This document shows, one piece after another, positions 45,323 through 56,560 of a stretch of DNA of 64,000 nt. The notes beneath the pieces were generated by a model that had not been told where the DNA came from, did not search any database, and saw only the letters and a list, made by a program, of their open reading frames with translations. Origin of the DNA: Hordeum vulgare subsp. vulgare. Taxonomy: Eukaryota; Streptophyta; Magnoliopsida; Poales; Poaceae. The stretch covers positions 509,190,263 to 509,254,262 of the forward strand of contig NC_058524.1 in assembly GCF_904849725.1 (NCBI RefSeq), read 5' to 3'. Made by a program: the position numbers and the translations under genes. Position 1 is the first letter of the stretch. Every line of letters begins with the position of its first letter.

Positions 45323-48024
45323 AGCATCCCCAAGCTTAACTCCTGCTCGTCCTCGAGTAGGGAAGTGATAAAGAATGAATTTTTGACGCTTTGATGCTAC
45401 CCAGCATAGATGTCCTTTGTAACTCCTGTTATGTGACGTGAATGTTCAGATCCATTAGATTCAAAACAATAGTTTGCTATTGACGTGGAAACAATAATAA
45501 TTCAAGCAAACTAGCAAGGTAATCATGAACTTTCAAAATAACAAGGCCAAAAGAAAGTTATCCCTACAAAAGCATATAGTCTGGCTATGCTCTATCATCA
45601 TTGCACATCGAATTTAAATCATGCACAACCCCTGTATTGGCCAATTATTGTTTCACATCTTTACTTTCTCAAAACTTTTCAACTCTCACGCAATACATGA
45701 GCGTGAGCCATGGTTATAGCACTATAGATGGTGTGGAGTGTGGTGGAGGTTTGCATGACAAAAAAGGAGAAGATAGTCACATTAACTAGGGATATCAATG
45801 AGCTGTGGAGATGCTCATCAATAGATATCAGTGTGAATGAGTAGGGATTGCCATACAAATGATGCACTAGAGCTACGAGTATGTGAAAGCTCTTAAAGAA
45901 AACTAGTGTGTGTGCATCCAACTTGCTTGTTCACAAGACCTAAGGCAATTTTGAGGAAGCCTATCATTGGAATATACAAGCCAAGTTATATAATGAAAAT
46001 TTCCCACTAGCTATATGGTGGTGACAAGACGAGAGACTCTCAATCATGAAGATCATGGTGCTTAATATGCACAAGTGTGGAAAAAGTGGTAGCATTGTCC
46101 CTTCTCTCTTTTTCTCTCATCATTGTTTTTGGTGGGCTCTTTGGCCTCTTTTATTATTATTATTATTATTATTATTTTGGTGGGCTTCTTTGGCCTCTTT
46201 TATTTCCTCACATGGGACAATGCTCCATTAATGATGATCATCACACTTTCAACTCAAAACTTAGAGAAACAATGACTCTATATGGAATACCTTCGGTAGT
46301 GTACCGTGGCAATGATCTAGCATGGCATAGACATTAATGGAAACATCATGCTAGCTATCTTACGATCATGCAAAGGCAATGTAGACGTGGTGGCACATGT
46401 CATGGTGGTAGTTGAATGGCAATATATCTCGGAATGACTTTGAAAAAGCCATAGTAGGTAGGTATGGTGGCTGTTTTGAGGGAGGCTAATGGTGGGTTTT
46501 GTGCACGAGCGAAAGTTGCACGGCACTAAGAAGATAGTGATGGTGGAAGGTGAAAGTGCATCTAAACCATGGACTCAACATTATTTATGAAGAACTCATA
46601 TACTTGTTGCAAAAGTTTTATTAGTAATCGAAACAAAGCATTCAACGCATACTCCTAGGGGAAGGGTTGGTAGGTATAAACCATCGCGCGATCCCGACGG
46701 CCACGCAAACGATGACAATCAATAGACTAATCATGCTCAGATTTCATCACATAGCGGTTCACCATACGTGCATGCTACGGGAATCACTAACTTCAACACA
46801 AATATTTCTAGATCCACAACACCTTACTAGCATGACTTCAATATTACCATAACCACAACTCAAAACTAATTGAGATGAATCAAACTTCTCTAACTATTCA
46901 ATGCACATGAAGGTGGAAGTTTTCGTATCCCTTAGGATAACTACCCCTTTTGAGACTACATTCAAAGCAAAGATCAACTACCAAGCCACGCAGTGCTGTG
47001 CTCTAAAAGATATAAGTGAAGCACATAGAGCAAAAGTATCTAGCTCAAAAGATATAAGTGAAGCACATGTGAGCTGAATTGTCTACCAAAAGATATAAGT
47101 GAAGCTCGACAAAATCACGGTGAGTGCATGTCTCTCTCTCTAGGTGTGCAGCAAGGATGATTGTGACACAAAAAAAAGACTCCTACGATACAAGACGCTC
47201 CAATTAAAAACACATAACATGTGCTGAATAAAAATATAGCCCCAAGTAATGTTACCGATGGATTGAAGACGAGAGAGGGGATGCCTTCCCGGGGCATCCC
47301 CAAGCTTAGGCTTTTACGGAATCCTTGAATCTCTTGGGGTTCCTTGGGCATCCCCAAGCTTGAGATCTTGCTACTTTTTATCTCTTTGTCCATAAGAACT
47401 TCACCCAAAACTTGAAAACTTCACAACACGAAACTTAAACAGAAACTCGTGATAACATTAGTATGAGAAAGCAAACCACCACTTCCTTAGGTACTGTAGA
47501 AAACTTAAATTCTACTTACGCTGATGTCGGGTTACTGTGTTTTCAATCTTCCATGGCTAATACCCCCCCCCCCCCCCCGATACTATCCATAGTTTCATCA
47601 AAATAAGCAACCAACACAACAAAAACAGAATCTGTTAACAGCAGACCAGTCTGTAGCAAACTGTATATTTCGTATACCTCTGCTATTTCAACAATTCTGA
47701 AAAATTACGACAGTCTGAATAATTTGCGTAGCAATCAGCAGCAAAAAGAATCAACTCATAAGCTCTTACAAAAAAATAATGAAAATTCTTTTCGTGAGCA
47801 GAAAGTTTCTGTCTTTTCCAGCATGACCAAACGATCATCCCCAAGACTAATCATAACGGTTTTGCTTGGCAAAAACACAAAAAGAAACAAAAAAACACAA
47901 TCATAAAAGAATTATGAAAGTGTGGAAAACACAAAACAGAAAGAAAAAGGATAGATTCATTGGGTTGCCTCCCAACAAGCGCTATTGTTTAACGTCCTTA
48001 GCTAGGCATTGATTTCAATTATGC
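45323..48024 (-). other. PPT and non-coding 3' block of element E
   Basis: Begins with the terminal PPT (core 45324-45337) and runs without a gene to the stop of the 249-codon ORF. It parallels 12576-15401 of D: internal PPT copies at 47294-47307 and 47348-47361, AAAAGATATAAGTGAAGC repeats (46995-47115), a C16 run (47563-47578), and a (TTA)n microsatellite at 46150-46177. After 48010 it departs from D, which has gag there. Confidence 0.85.
46150..46177 (+). repeat. (TTA)n microsatellite in element E
   Basis: About nine TTA units in a row. The corresponding places in D (near 13440) and F (near 52400) are T-rich without the trinucleotide repeat. Confidence 0.9.
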
Positions 48025-48774
48025 TCACGTAAAAGGTAAGGATTGAAACACAACGAGAGCATCAGGGAGCATATGGCTAGCACATTTAAGTCTAACCCAC
48101 TTCCTATGCATAGGGATTTTGTGAACAAACAACTTTTTGGAGCAAGAATCAACTAGCATAGGAAGGCAAAGCAAGCATAGCTTCAAAAATTTCAACACAT
48201 GGAGAGGAAGCTTGATACTATTGCAATAAGTAGAAGCATATGATCCTCTCTTATAGTAATTTTCAGTGGCATCATGAATGAATTCAACAATGTAACTATC
48301 ACATAGGATATTAGTTTCATGATCCACATGCATGCAAAGTTGACGCTCTTCAAAAATAGTGGGATTATCATCAACTAAAGTCATGACTTCTCCAAACCCA
48401 CTTTCAATAATATTGCAATTATCATATTCATCATGAGGCTTGAATTTTTTTTCAAGATCATAAGAAAGATCATCACCCCTATCATGATTATTGCAACAAG
48501 TAGGGGACATAGCAAAACTAGCGTCCCCAAGCTTAGGGTTTTGCATATTTTTAGCATGATTATCACTAATAGAATTTATAGTGAAACCATTGCAATCATG
48601 CTTTTCATCCAAGGAGACCTCGTGAATCACTCCATAAATTTCTTCCTCACAATTTTGAGATTCACGCATCTCAATAAAAACTCCATAAAGATAGTCAAGT
48701 GCACTCAACTCACTAGCAATTCGTTCCACATAAGTGGGTCTCTTAAAGAGATTAGCTAGTGGATGAGGATCCAT
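48025..48774 (-). CDS. Open 249-codon ORF of unknown function in element E
   Basis: ATG at 48774 to TGA at 48025, uninterrupted. It takes the place that gag has in D and F, between the same leader and the same 3' block. The product is acidic and rich in Asp, Asn, Cys and His (MDPHPLANLFKRPTYVERI, LCMHVDHETNILCDSYIVEF). The C-terminal third is more hydrophobic (LHVLKFLKLCLLCLPMLV), possibly a membrane or buried helix. I see no gag core, zinc knuckle, protease or polymerase motif. Similar ORFs may exist in other Triticeae Athila-type elements; I cannot assign a role. Its openness in an otherwise decayed neighbourhood fits the youth of E rather than proven function. Confidence 0.6.
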   Translation of the reverse strand: MDPHPLANLFKRPTYVERIASELSALDYLYGVFIEMRESQNCEEEIYGVIHEVSLDEKHDCNGFTINSISDNHAKNMQNPKLGDASFAMSPTCCNNHDRGDDLSYDLEKKFKPHDEYDNCNIIESGFGEVMTLVDDNPTIFEERQLCMHVDHETNILCDSYIVEFIHDATENYYKRGSYASTYCNSIKLPLHVLKFLKLCLLCLPMLVDSCSKKLFVHKIPMHRKWVRLKCASHMLPDALVVFQSLPFT

Positions 48775-49007
48775 ATCAATAGATTTTCAGCAAGCGAAGA
48801 TGCAAGCATATTGAAGGCACATAGCACTCAAGCAAAGGAAAGACAAGCGAGAGAAAAGGGCGAACAAAAAAGGCAAACGGAAAAGGCAAAGGAGAAAGGC
48901 AAAAGAAAACGGCAAATGTGAAGTGGGGGAGAGGAAAACGAGAGGCAACTGGCAAAGAAGTAAATGCAGGAGACGAGTTTGTGAGACCTACTTGGATAGA
49001 TCTCTCC
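48775..49007 (-). other. Leader of element E
   Basis: Short purine-rich region on the plus strand (AAAGGCAAACGGAAAAGGC) between PBS and ORF, like the leaders of D (17466-17655) and F (56331-56532). No gene. Confidence 0.8.
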
Positions 49008-49025
49008 TCCCCGGCAACGGTGCCA
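49008..49025 (-). other. tRNA-Asp primer-binding site of element E
   Basis: Matches TGGCGCCGTTGCCGGGGA on the minus strand with one mismatch (TGGCACC). It is 10 bases from the LTR. A better-placed match exists inside the LTR at 49052-49069. Confidence 0.9.
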
Positions 49026-49035
49026 TAAATACTTC

Positions 49036-50662
49036 TGATGTCACCTGTGCTTCCCTGGCAACGGCGCCAGGAATAGTCGTGTCGACGACACGAGGAATCC
49101 ATCTGCTACATCTACGTCTTAAGGGACTTCCTAGGCAAATATGCAAAGGATTTCCCCCGTGGCCTTGGAGCCTTGCGTTGGTGTTCCCTCGAAGCGAAAA
49201 GGGTGATGTAGCACAGCGGTGGTAAGTATTTCCCTTAGTTTGAGAACCAAGGTATCGATCTAGTGGAGGAGTATCACAAGATCCTGCACAAACATAAAAA
49301 GCTTGCTCCCAACGCTATGAAGGGGTTGTCAATCCCTTATAGATTGTTCGCCAAGTGAGAACTGAAAGCAACAGAGTAACAAAGCAAAGTAAAAGCGGAG
49401 GTGTAAACGATAGATGTGAATAGACCCGGGGGCCGTAGTGTTTACTAGTGGCTTCTCTCATGAAAGCAAGTAGACGGTGGGTGAACAAATTACTGTCGAG
49501 CAATTGATAGAACCACGCAAAGTCGTGACGATATCTATGGCAATGATTATATCTATAGGCATCACGTCCAAAACAAGTAGACCGATACTGTCTGCATCTA
49601 CTACTATTACTCCACACGTCGACCGCTATCCAGCATGCATCTAGTGTATTAAGTCCAAAAGAACAGAGTAACGCCTTAAGCAAGATGACATGATGTAGAT
49701 GGACAATCTCATATCAACGACAGAGCCCATCTTGTTACCCTTGATTGCAACTACTTAATGTGTGCCTTGCTGCCCCTACTGTCACTGGGAAAGGTCACCA
49801 CATGGTAAGAACCCAAAACAAAGCACTTCTCCCATTGCAATAATCATAAATCTAGTTGGCCAAACAAAACCCAAGACTCGGAGAGACTTACGAGGATATC
49901 AAATCATGCATATAAGAAATCAGCAAAGACTCAAATATATATCATAGATAATCTGATCACAAATCCACAATTCATCGGATCTCGACAAACATACCGCCAA
50001 AGAAGATTACATCGGATAGATCTCCATGAAGATCATGGAGAACTTTGTATTGAAGATCCAAGAGAGAGAAGAAGCTATCTAGCTACTAACTACGGACTCG
50101 TAGGTCTGAAGTGAACTACTCACGAGTCATTGGAGGGGCGATGACGATGATGAAGAAGCCCTCCAACTCCAAAGCCCCCTCCGGCAGAGCGCCGGGAAGG
50201 GTCTCCAGATGAGATCTCGCGGAAACGGAAGCTTGCGGCGGCGGAAAAGTATTTTCGTGGATCCCATGATTTTTTGCTGTATTTTAGGGAATATATAGGC
50301 CAAAGATTTAGGTCAGGGGGCGCTCAGGGAGGCCACAAGCCCTGCCACCGCCGCCTCCCCCTGGTGGCGGAGTGGGGGCTTGTGGGCTCCCTGGAGCCCC
50401 TGGAGCCCTCTTGGCTTGGCCCACAGGCCCCGTGATCTTCTTTTGTTCGGGAAAAATCATTTTAGGGATTTTATTCCGTTTGGACTCTGTTCCAAAATCA
50501 GATCTGAAAAGAGCCTAAAACACAGAAAAACAGGAACTGGCACTTGGCACTGAATTCATAAGTTAGTCCCAAAAAAGATATAAAAGGTACATAAAACATC
50601 CAAAGATGACAAGATAACAGCATGAAACCTTCAGAAATTATAGATACATTTGAGACGTATCA
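49036..50662 (-). mobile_element. 5' LTR of element E
   Basis: A 1627-base LTR, minus-strand start TGATACATTTGAGACG complement at 50662. Its 3' end next to the PBS carries two further PBS-like copies: 49052-49069 (one mismatch to tRNA-Asp) and a more decayed one near 49079-49096. The ATGGC duplication follows at 50663. Confidence 0.95.
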
Positions 50663-50667
50663 ATGGC

Positions 50668-51575
50668 AACAACACGATGCATGCCTCGCTACCCATTCTG
50701 TCACTGGGTGAGGTCACCGCACGGTATGAACCCAAAACCAAGCACTTCTCCTATTGCAAGAATCATAGATCTAGTTGGCCAAACAAAACCCACAACTCGA
50801 AGAGAATTACAAGGATATGAAATCATGCATAAGAGAGATCAGAAGAAACTCAAATAAGATTCATAGATAATCTGATCATAAATCCGCAATTCATCGGATC
50901 TCGACAAACATACCACAAAAGAAGATTACATCGGATAGATCTCCATGAAGATCATGGAGAACTTTGTATTGAAGATCCAAGAGAGAGAAGAAGCCATCTA
51001 GTTACTAGCTATGGACCCGTAGGTCTATGGTGAACTACTCACGCATCATCGGAGAGGACATGGTGTTGATGAAGAAGCCTTCCGTATCCGAATCCCCCTC
51101 CGTCAGGGCACCAAAATGTGCCCCAGATGGGATCTTGCGGAGACACAAGCTTACGGCGGCAGAAAAGTACTTTCGATGATCTCCTGATTTTTTGTGGAAT
51201 TTTTGGGGATATATAGGCGCAAAACCTAGGGCAAAGGAGGTCCAGGGGCCCCACAAGCCTGGGGGTCGCGGCCTCCCCCCTGACCGCGGTGAGGGGGCTT
51301 GTGGGGCCCGTGGGACCCCCTGCCTTGGCTCTCAATTATCCCGGTCTTCTTTTGTTATGAAACAAATCTTTTCAGGGATTTTATTCCGTTTGGACTCCGT
51401 TTCAAATTCTCCTCTGAAAGGGGTCAAAAACATGGGAAAAAACAGGAACTGACACTTGGCACTGAGTTAATAAGTTAGTCCCAAAAAATATATAAAAGGC
51501 ATGCAAAACATCCAAAGTTTGACAAGATAATAGCATGAAACCATCAAAAATTATAGGTACGTTGGAGACGTATCA
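50668..51575 (-). mobile_element. 3' LTR of element F, proximal part
   Basis: Continuation of the F LTR after E. It ends on the plus strand with ACGTTGGAGACGTATCA at 51575, followed by the PPT. Together with 43061-43702 it makes 1550 bases, matching the 1544-base 5' LTR. Confidence 0.95.
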
Positions 51576-54262
51576 AGCATCCTGAAGCTTAACTCCTGCT
51601 CGTCCTCGAGTAGGGAAGTGGTAAAGAATGAATTTTTGATGTGGAATGCTACCTAGCATAGTTGTCCTTTGCAACTTCTTTTACGTGACATGAATGTTTA
51701 GATCCGTAAGATTCGAAACAATAGTTTGCTATTGACAAGAAAATAATAATACTTCAAGAAAACTAGAAAGGTAAGCATGAACTTTCAAAATAACAAGGCC
51801 AAGGAAAGTTATCTCTACAAAATCATATAGTCTGGCTATGCTCCATCATCCTCACACAACTAATGTAAATCATGCACAACCCCGGTATTGGCCAAGTAAT
51901 TGTTTTCGCACTCTTACTTTCTCAAACTTTTTATAACTATCACGCAATACATGAGCGTGAGCCATGGATATAGCACGATAGGTGGAATAGAGTGCGGTGG
52001 TGGTTGTGAGACAAAAAGGAGGAGAAGGTCACATTGACTTGGCGTATCAAAGGGCTATGGAGATGCCCATTAATAGATATCAATGTGAATAACTAGGGAT
52101 TGCCATACAAGGGATGCACTAGAGCTATAAGTATGTGAAAGCTCAAAAGGGGAATTAGTGGGTGTGCATCCAACTTGCTTGCTCACGAAGACCCAGGGCA
52201 ATTTTGAGGAAGCCCATCATTTGAATATACAAGACAAGTTATATAATGAAGATTCCCACTAGCATATGGTAGTGACAAAGCAAGAATCTCTCAATCATGA
52301 AGAACATGGTGCTATTATGAAGCACAAGTGTGGAAAAAGATAGTAGCATTGTCCCTTCTCTCTTTTTCTCTCTTTTTTTCTTTTTTTTTTGTTTGGGCTC
52401 GTGGCCTCTCTTTTTTATTTGGGCTCTTTGGCCTATTATTTTTTTTCTCACATGGGACAATGCTCTAATAATGATGATCATCACACTTTTATTTACTCAC
52501 AGCTCAAAGCTTAGAACGATGATGACTCTATAGGGAATGCCTCCGGCAGTGTACCGGGATGTGCAATGATCTAGCATGGCGTATGACGTTGAAAACATCT
52601 CGCTAGCTATCTTACGATCATGCAATGGCAATATGAGAGTGACGGCACAAGTCATGAGACGAAACGGTGGGAGTTGCATGGCAATATATCTCGGAAGGGC
52701 TATGAAAATGCCATAGTAGGTAGGTATGGTGGATGTTTTGAGGAAGACATATGGTGGGTTTGTGTACCGGCGAGAATTGCGCGGCACTAAAGAGGCTAGC
52801 AAAGGTGGAAGGTGAAAGTGCATCTATGCCATGGACTCACATTAGTCATGAAGAACTCACATACTTGTTGCAAAAGTTTTTATTCGTAATCGAAACAAAG
52901 TGCTAAATGCATACTCCTAGGGGAAGGATTGGTAGGTGTTAACCATCGCGCGATCCCGACCTCAACACAAAGGATGACAATCAATAGATCAATTATGCTC
53001 CGACTTCCTAACATAGCGGTTCACCATACGTGCATGCTACGGGAATCACTAACTTCAACACAAGTATCTCTAGATTCACAACACCCTACTAAAATAGCTC
53101 TTAATATTACCAAATCCATGTCTCAAAACTAATTGAGAGGAATCAAAACTTCTCTTTCTACTCAATGCACATGAAGATGGAGGTTTTTGCATCCTCTTTG
53201 GGTACCTATCACCTTTGGGACTACATTCATAGCATAAGCCAACTACCAAGTCACGCAGTGCCGTACTCCAAAAGATATAAGTGAAGCACATAGAGCAAAA
53301 ATATCTAGCTCAAAAGATATAAGTGAAGCACTATGAGCATTCTAGCAAAATCACGATGAGTGCATGTCTCTCTCTCTCTAAAAAAGGTGTGCAGCAGGGA
53401 TGATTGTGACACAACAAAAAAGAAAAGACTCCTATGATACAAGACGCTCCAAGCAAAACACATATCATGTGGTGAATAAAAATATAGCTCCAAGTAATGT
53501 TACCGATGGATTGAAGACGAAAGAGGGGATGCCTTCCCGGGGCATCCCTAAGCTTAGGATTTTTGGTGTCCTTGAATTTGGCTTGGGATGCCTTGGGCAT
53601 CCCCAAGCTTGAGCTCTTTCCACTCCTTATCTCATCATCCATGAGAACATCACACAAAACTTGAAAACTTCATAACACAAAACTTAAACAGAAACTCGTG
53701 ATAACATTAGCACAAGAAAACAAACTACCACTTCTTTTGGTACTGTAGCAAACTTTAATTCCATCTATATTGGTGTTGGGCTACTGTATTCTCACTTTTC
53801 CATGGCTAGTACCCCCCGATACTAACCATAGTTTCATCAAAACAAGCAACCAACTCAACAAAAACAGAATTTGTCAAAAACATACCAGTTTGTAGGAATC
53901 TGTATACTTTGCATACTTATGGTATCTCAAAAATTCTGAAAACTTACGACTGCCTGGGAAAAAGGCATATCAACTAGCAGCAAAAAGAATCAACTCAAAA
54001 TATCTTTCTGAATAAAAATGAAAAATCATATGGTGAGCGAAAATTTTCTGTCTTTTTCCAGCAGGATCAAACAACCATCACCAAGACTAGTCATAAAGGT
54101 TTTGCTTGGCTCAAACACAAAAAGAAACACAAAAAACACAATCACAACAGAATTGTGATGGTGTGGATGCAACAAAACAGAAAGAAAAATATAAATTCAT
54201 TGGGTTGCCTCCCAACAAGCGCTATTGTTTAACGCCCTTAGCTAGGCATAAAAGCGATAGAA
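51576..54262 (-). other. PPT and non-coding 3' block of element F
   Basis: The terminal PPT (51577-51590) is mutated (GCATCCTGAAGCTT). Internal copies lie at 53543-53556 (one change) and 53597-53610 (perfect core). Two AAAAGATATAAGTGAAGC units lie at 53263-53340. The C run is only six long (53812-53817), against 15-16 in D and E. No reading frame of note. Confidence 0.85.
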
Positions 54263-56330
54263 TCACGTATCGTCGTATTTGGTGCTCAAACCATAAGTGG
54301 CCCTCATAATAGATTCATAAGGCAATCTTATTTTATTTCTAGGAAAGTGTTCCATGCCCTTCCTTAAAGGAAATTGAAATATAATATTCCCTTCCTTCAT
54401 ATCGATGATAGCACCGATAGTCCTTAGGAAAGGTCTACCAAGAATAATAGGGCATGCTGGATTGCAATCAATGTCAAGCACAATCAAATCCACGGGTACA
54501 TAGTTCCTATTTGCAATAATAAGAACATCATTGATCCTTCCCATGGGTTTCTTGACAGTAGAATCAGCAAGATGAAAATTAAGAGAACACTCTTTAATCT
54601 CATTAAAACCCAGAACATCACATAAATACTTTGGAATCGCAGAAACACTAGCACCCAAATCATTGCATTCATAGTTTTTGATTTTGATTTTGATGGTAGG
54701 TTCCCACTCATCATGACGCTTTCTAGGGATAGAGACTTCCAATTCAAGTTTCTCTTCAAGAGATTTTATCATAGCTTCGACGATATGATCGGTAAAGGCC
54801 TTGTTTTGGCTATAAGCGTGTGGAGAGTTTAACATGGATTGCATCAAAGAAATGCATTCAATCAAGGAGCAACTATCATAATTGAATTCCTTGAAATCCA
54901 TGGTAGTAGTTTCATTACTACTCAAAGTTTTAACATCTTCTACTCCACTTTCAATGCTTTTAGCATCAAGATAGATGGACTCCGAATCATTGGGGCACTT
55001 TTCAACCAAAGTGGATTCATATCCAGCCCCATAATTATTAGGTTTGACACAAGAAAACAAAGATTCAATGGGAGTCACACCAAGCACTTTAAGATATTCG
55101 TCATTCTTATCACGAGAACACGCCTTTTTAAGCCATTCATGTCTAGCACGAATTTGGGCAGTTCTTTCTTGGCTCTCAATCATGGAAACACGCATAGCTT
55201 TCAAAGTTTCATCCATGTTGATCTTGGGAGGAGCACATCTAACTTTCAAAGCATCAACATCACTAGACATTCTATCAACGCTCTTAGCCAAATCGTCAAT
55301 TTTGAGTAGCTTTTCCTCTATGGACGCATTGAAAATCTTTTGAGAGTTGATGAACTCTTTGATATTACTCTCTAGATCAGAGGGTAATGTATAGTAATTT
55401 CCATGAGTATTGTTGTAGGAGTTGCCAAAATTATTGGAGGAGTTACTAGGAAAAGGCTTAGGAACATAGTTTCCTCTAAAAGCACTGTTGTTGCCAAAGT
55501 TATTCCTACCAACAAAATTAACATCCAAACTAGAGTTGCTACTCTCAATCAAAGAAGACAAGGGCATATCATTAGGATCCAAAGGAGCACTTCTACTAGC
55601 AACCAAATTCATTAACTCATCCATCTTAGCACTCAACGAGTTAATTTCTTCTATAGCGTGTACCTTTTTACTAGTAGGTGACGTTTCAGTGCGCCACTGA
55701 GAGTAGTTCGTCATGATGTTGTCTAAGAGCTTTGTGGCTTCCCTTAATGTGATTTCCATGAACGTTCCACCTGAGGCAGAGTCCAAGATATTTCTAGAAG
55801 TGAAATTCAAGCCAGCATAAAAGATTTGAATAATCATCCAAAGACTCAAGCCATGAGCGGGACAATTTCTAATCATTACTTTCATTCTCTCCCAAGATTG
55901 TGCAACATGTTCATGATCAAGTTGCTTGAAATTCATGATATCATTACGGAGAGAGATAATCTTAGCCGGTGGAAAATACTTGGATATATAAGCATCTTTG
56001 CACTTATCCCAAGAACCGATACTATTTTTGGGCAAAGAAGATAACCAAGTTTTTGCGCGATCTCGCAACGAGAAAGGAAAAAAGCTTCAATTTAATCACG
56101 TCATTATCCACATCTTTCTTCTTTTGCATATCGCAAAGCTCAATGAAGGTATTGAGATGGGATGCGGCATCTTCACTAGGAAGGTCGGAGAATTGCTCTT
56201 TCATAACAAGATTCAGCAAAGCGACATTGATTTCGTATGACTCCGCACTAGTGGCGGGAGCAATCGGAGTACTAACAAAATCATTATTATTAGTATTAGA
56301 GAAGTCACAAAGTTTGTTGTTTTCATTCAT
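54263..56330 (-). pseudogene. gag: gag-protease of element F, one frameshift
   Basis: ATG at 56330 (MNENNKLCDFSN). The frame shifts near 56080 at an A-rich run, then is open for 601 codons to TGA at 54263. Segments in order: gag core (RDRAKTWLSSLPKNSIG, SWERMKVMIRNCP), Ser/Asn-rich linker (NFVGRNNFGNNSAFRGNY), charged helical part (SIEEKLLKIDDLAKSVDRM), acidic region, then retropepsin-like domain with DLGASVSAIP and PIILGRPFLRTIGA, and the end LSTKYDDT. Compared with D, three residues (ALC) just before the active-site Asp are missing. The ORF ends after protease as in D, so this is the family's normal gene. Confidence 0.9.
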
Positions 56331-56532
56331 GGTGACTTCGGCAAGCAAGCAAGCACACAAGCGAACAAAGAGCAAGCGAGAACAAGGGCGAACAAAAAGG
56401 AAAACGGAAAAGGCAAACGAAAAAGGCAAATTGGTGAAGTGGGGGAGAGGAAAACGAGAGGCAACTGGCAAACAAAGTAAATGCAAGAGAAGAGTTTGCG
56501 ACACCAACTTGGATGAGTTCTTGACTTGATCC

Positions 56533-56550
56533 TCCCCGGCAACGGCGCCA
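56533..56550 (-). other. tRNA-Asp primer-binding site of element F
   Basis: Perfect TGGCGCCGTTGCCGGGGA on the minus strand, 10 bases from the LTR. A decayed second copy lies inside the LTR end at about 56567-56590. Confidence 0.95.
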
Positions 56551-56560
56551 GAAATTCTTC

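Larger units (their letters stand above)
43703..50662 (-). mobile_element. Non-autonomous Athila-type element E, nested in the LTR of F
   Basis: Flanked by ATGGC at 43698-43702 and 50663-50667. Length is 6960 bases. On the minus strand: 5' LTR 50662-49036, PBS 49025-49008, leader, a 249-codon ORF (48774-48025), non-coding block, PPT 45337-45323, 3' LTR 45322-43703. The LTR start TGATACGTCTCAAACG distinguishes it from D and F. It has neither gag nor pol. The two LTRs are 1620 and 1627 bases and very similar, so E is younger than F, as nesting also demands. Confidence 0.95.
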
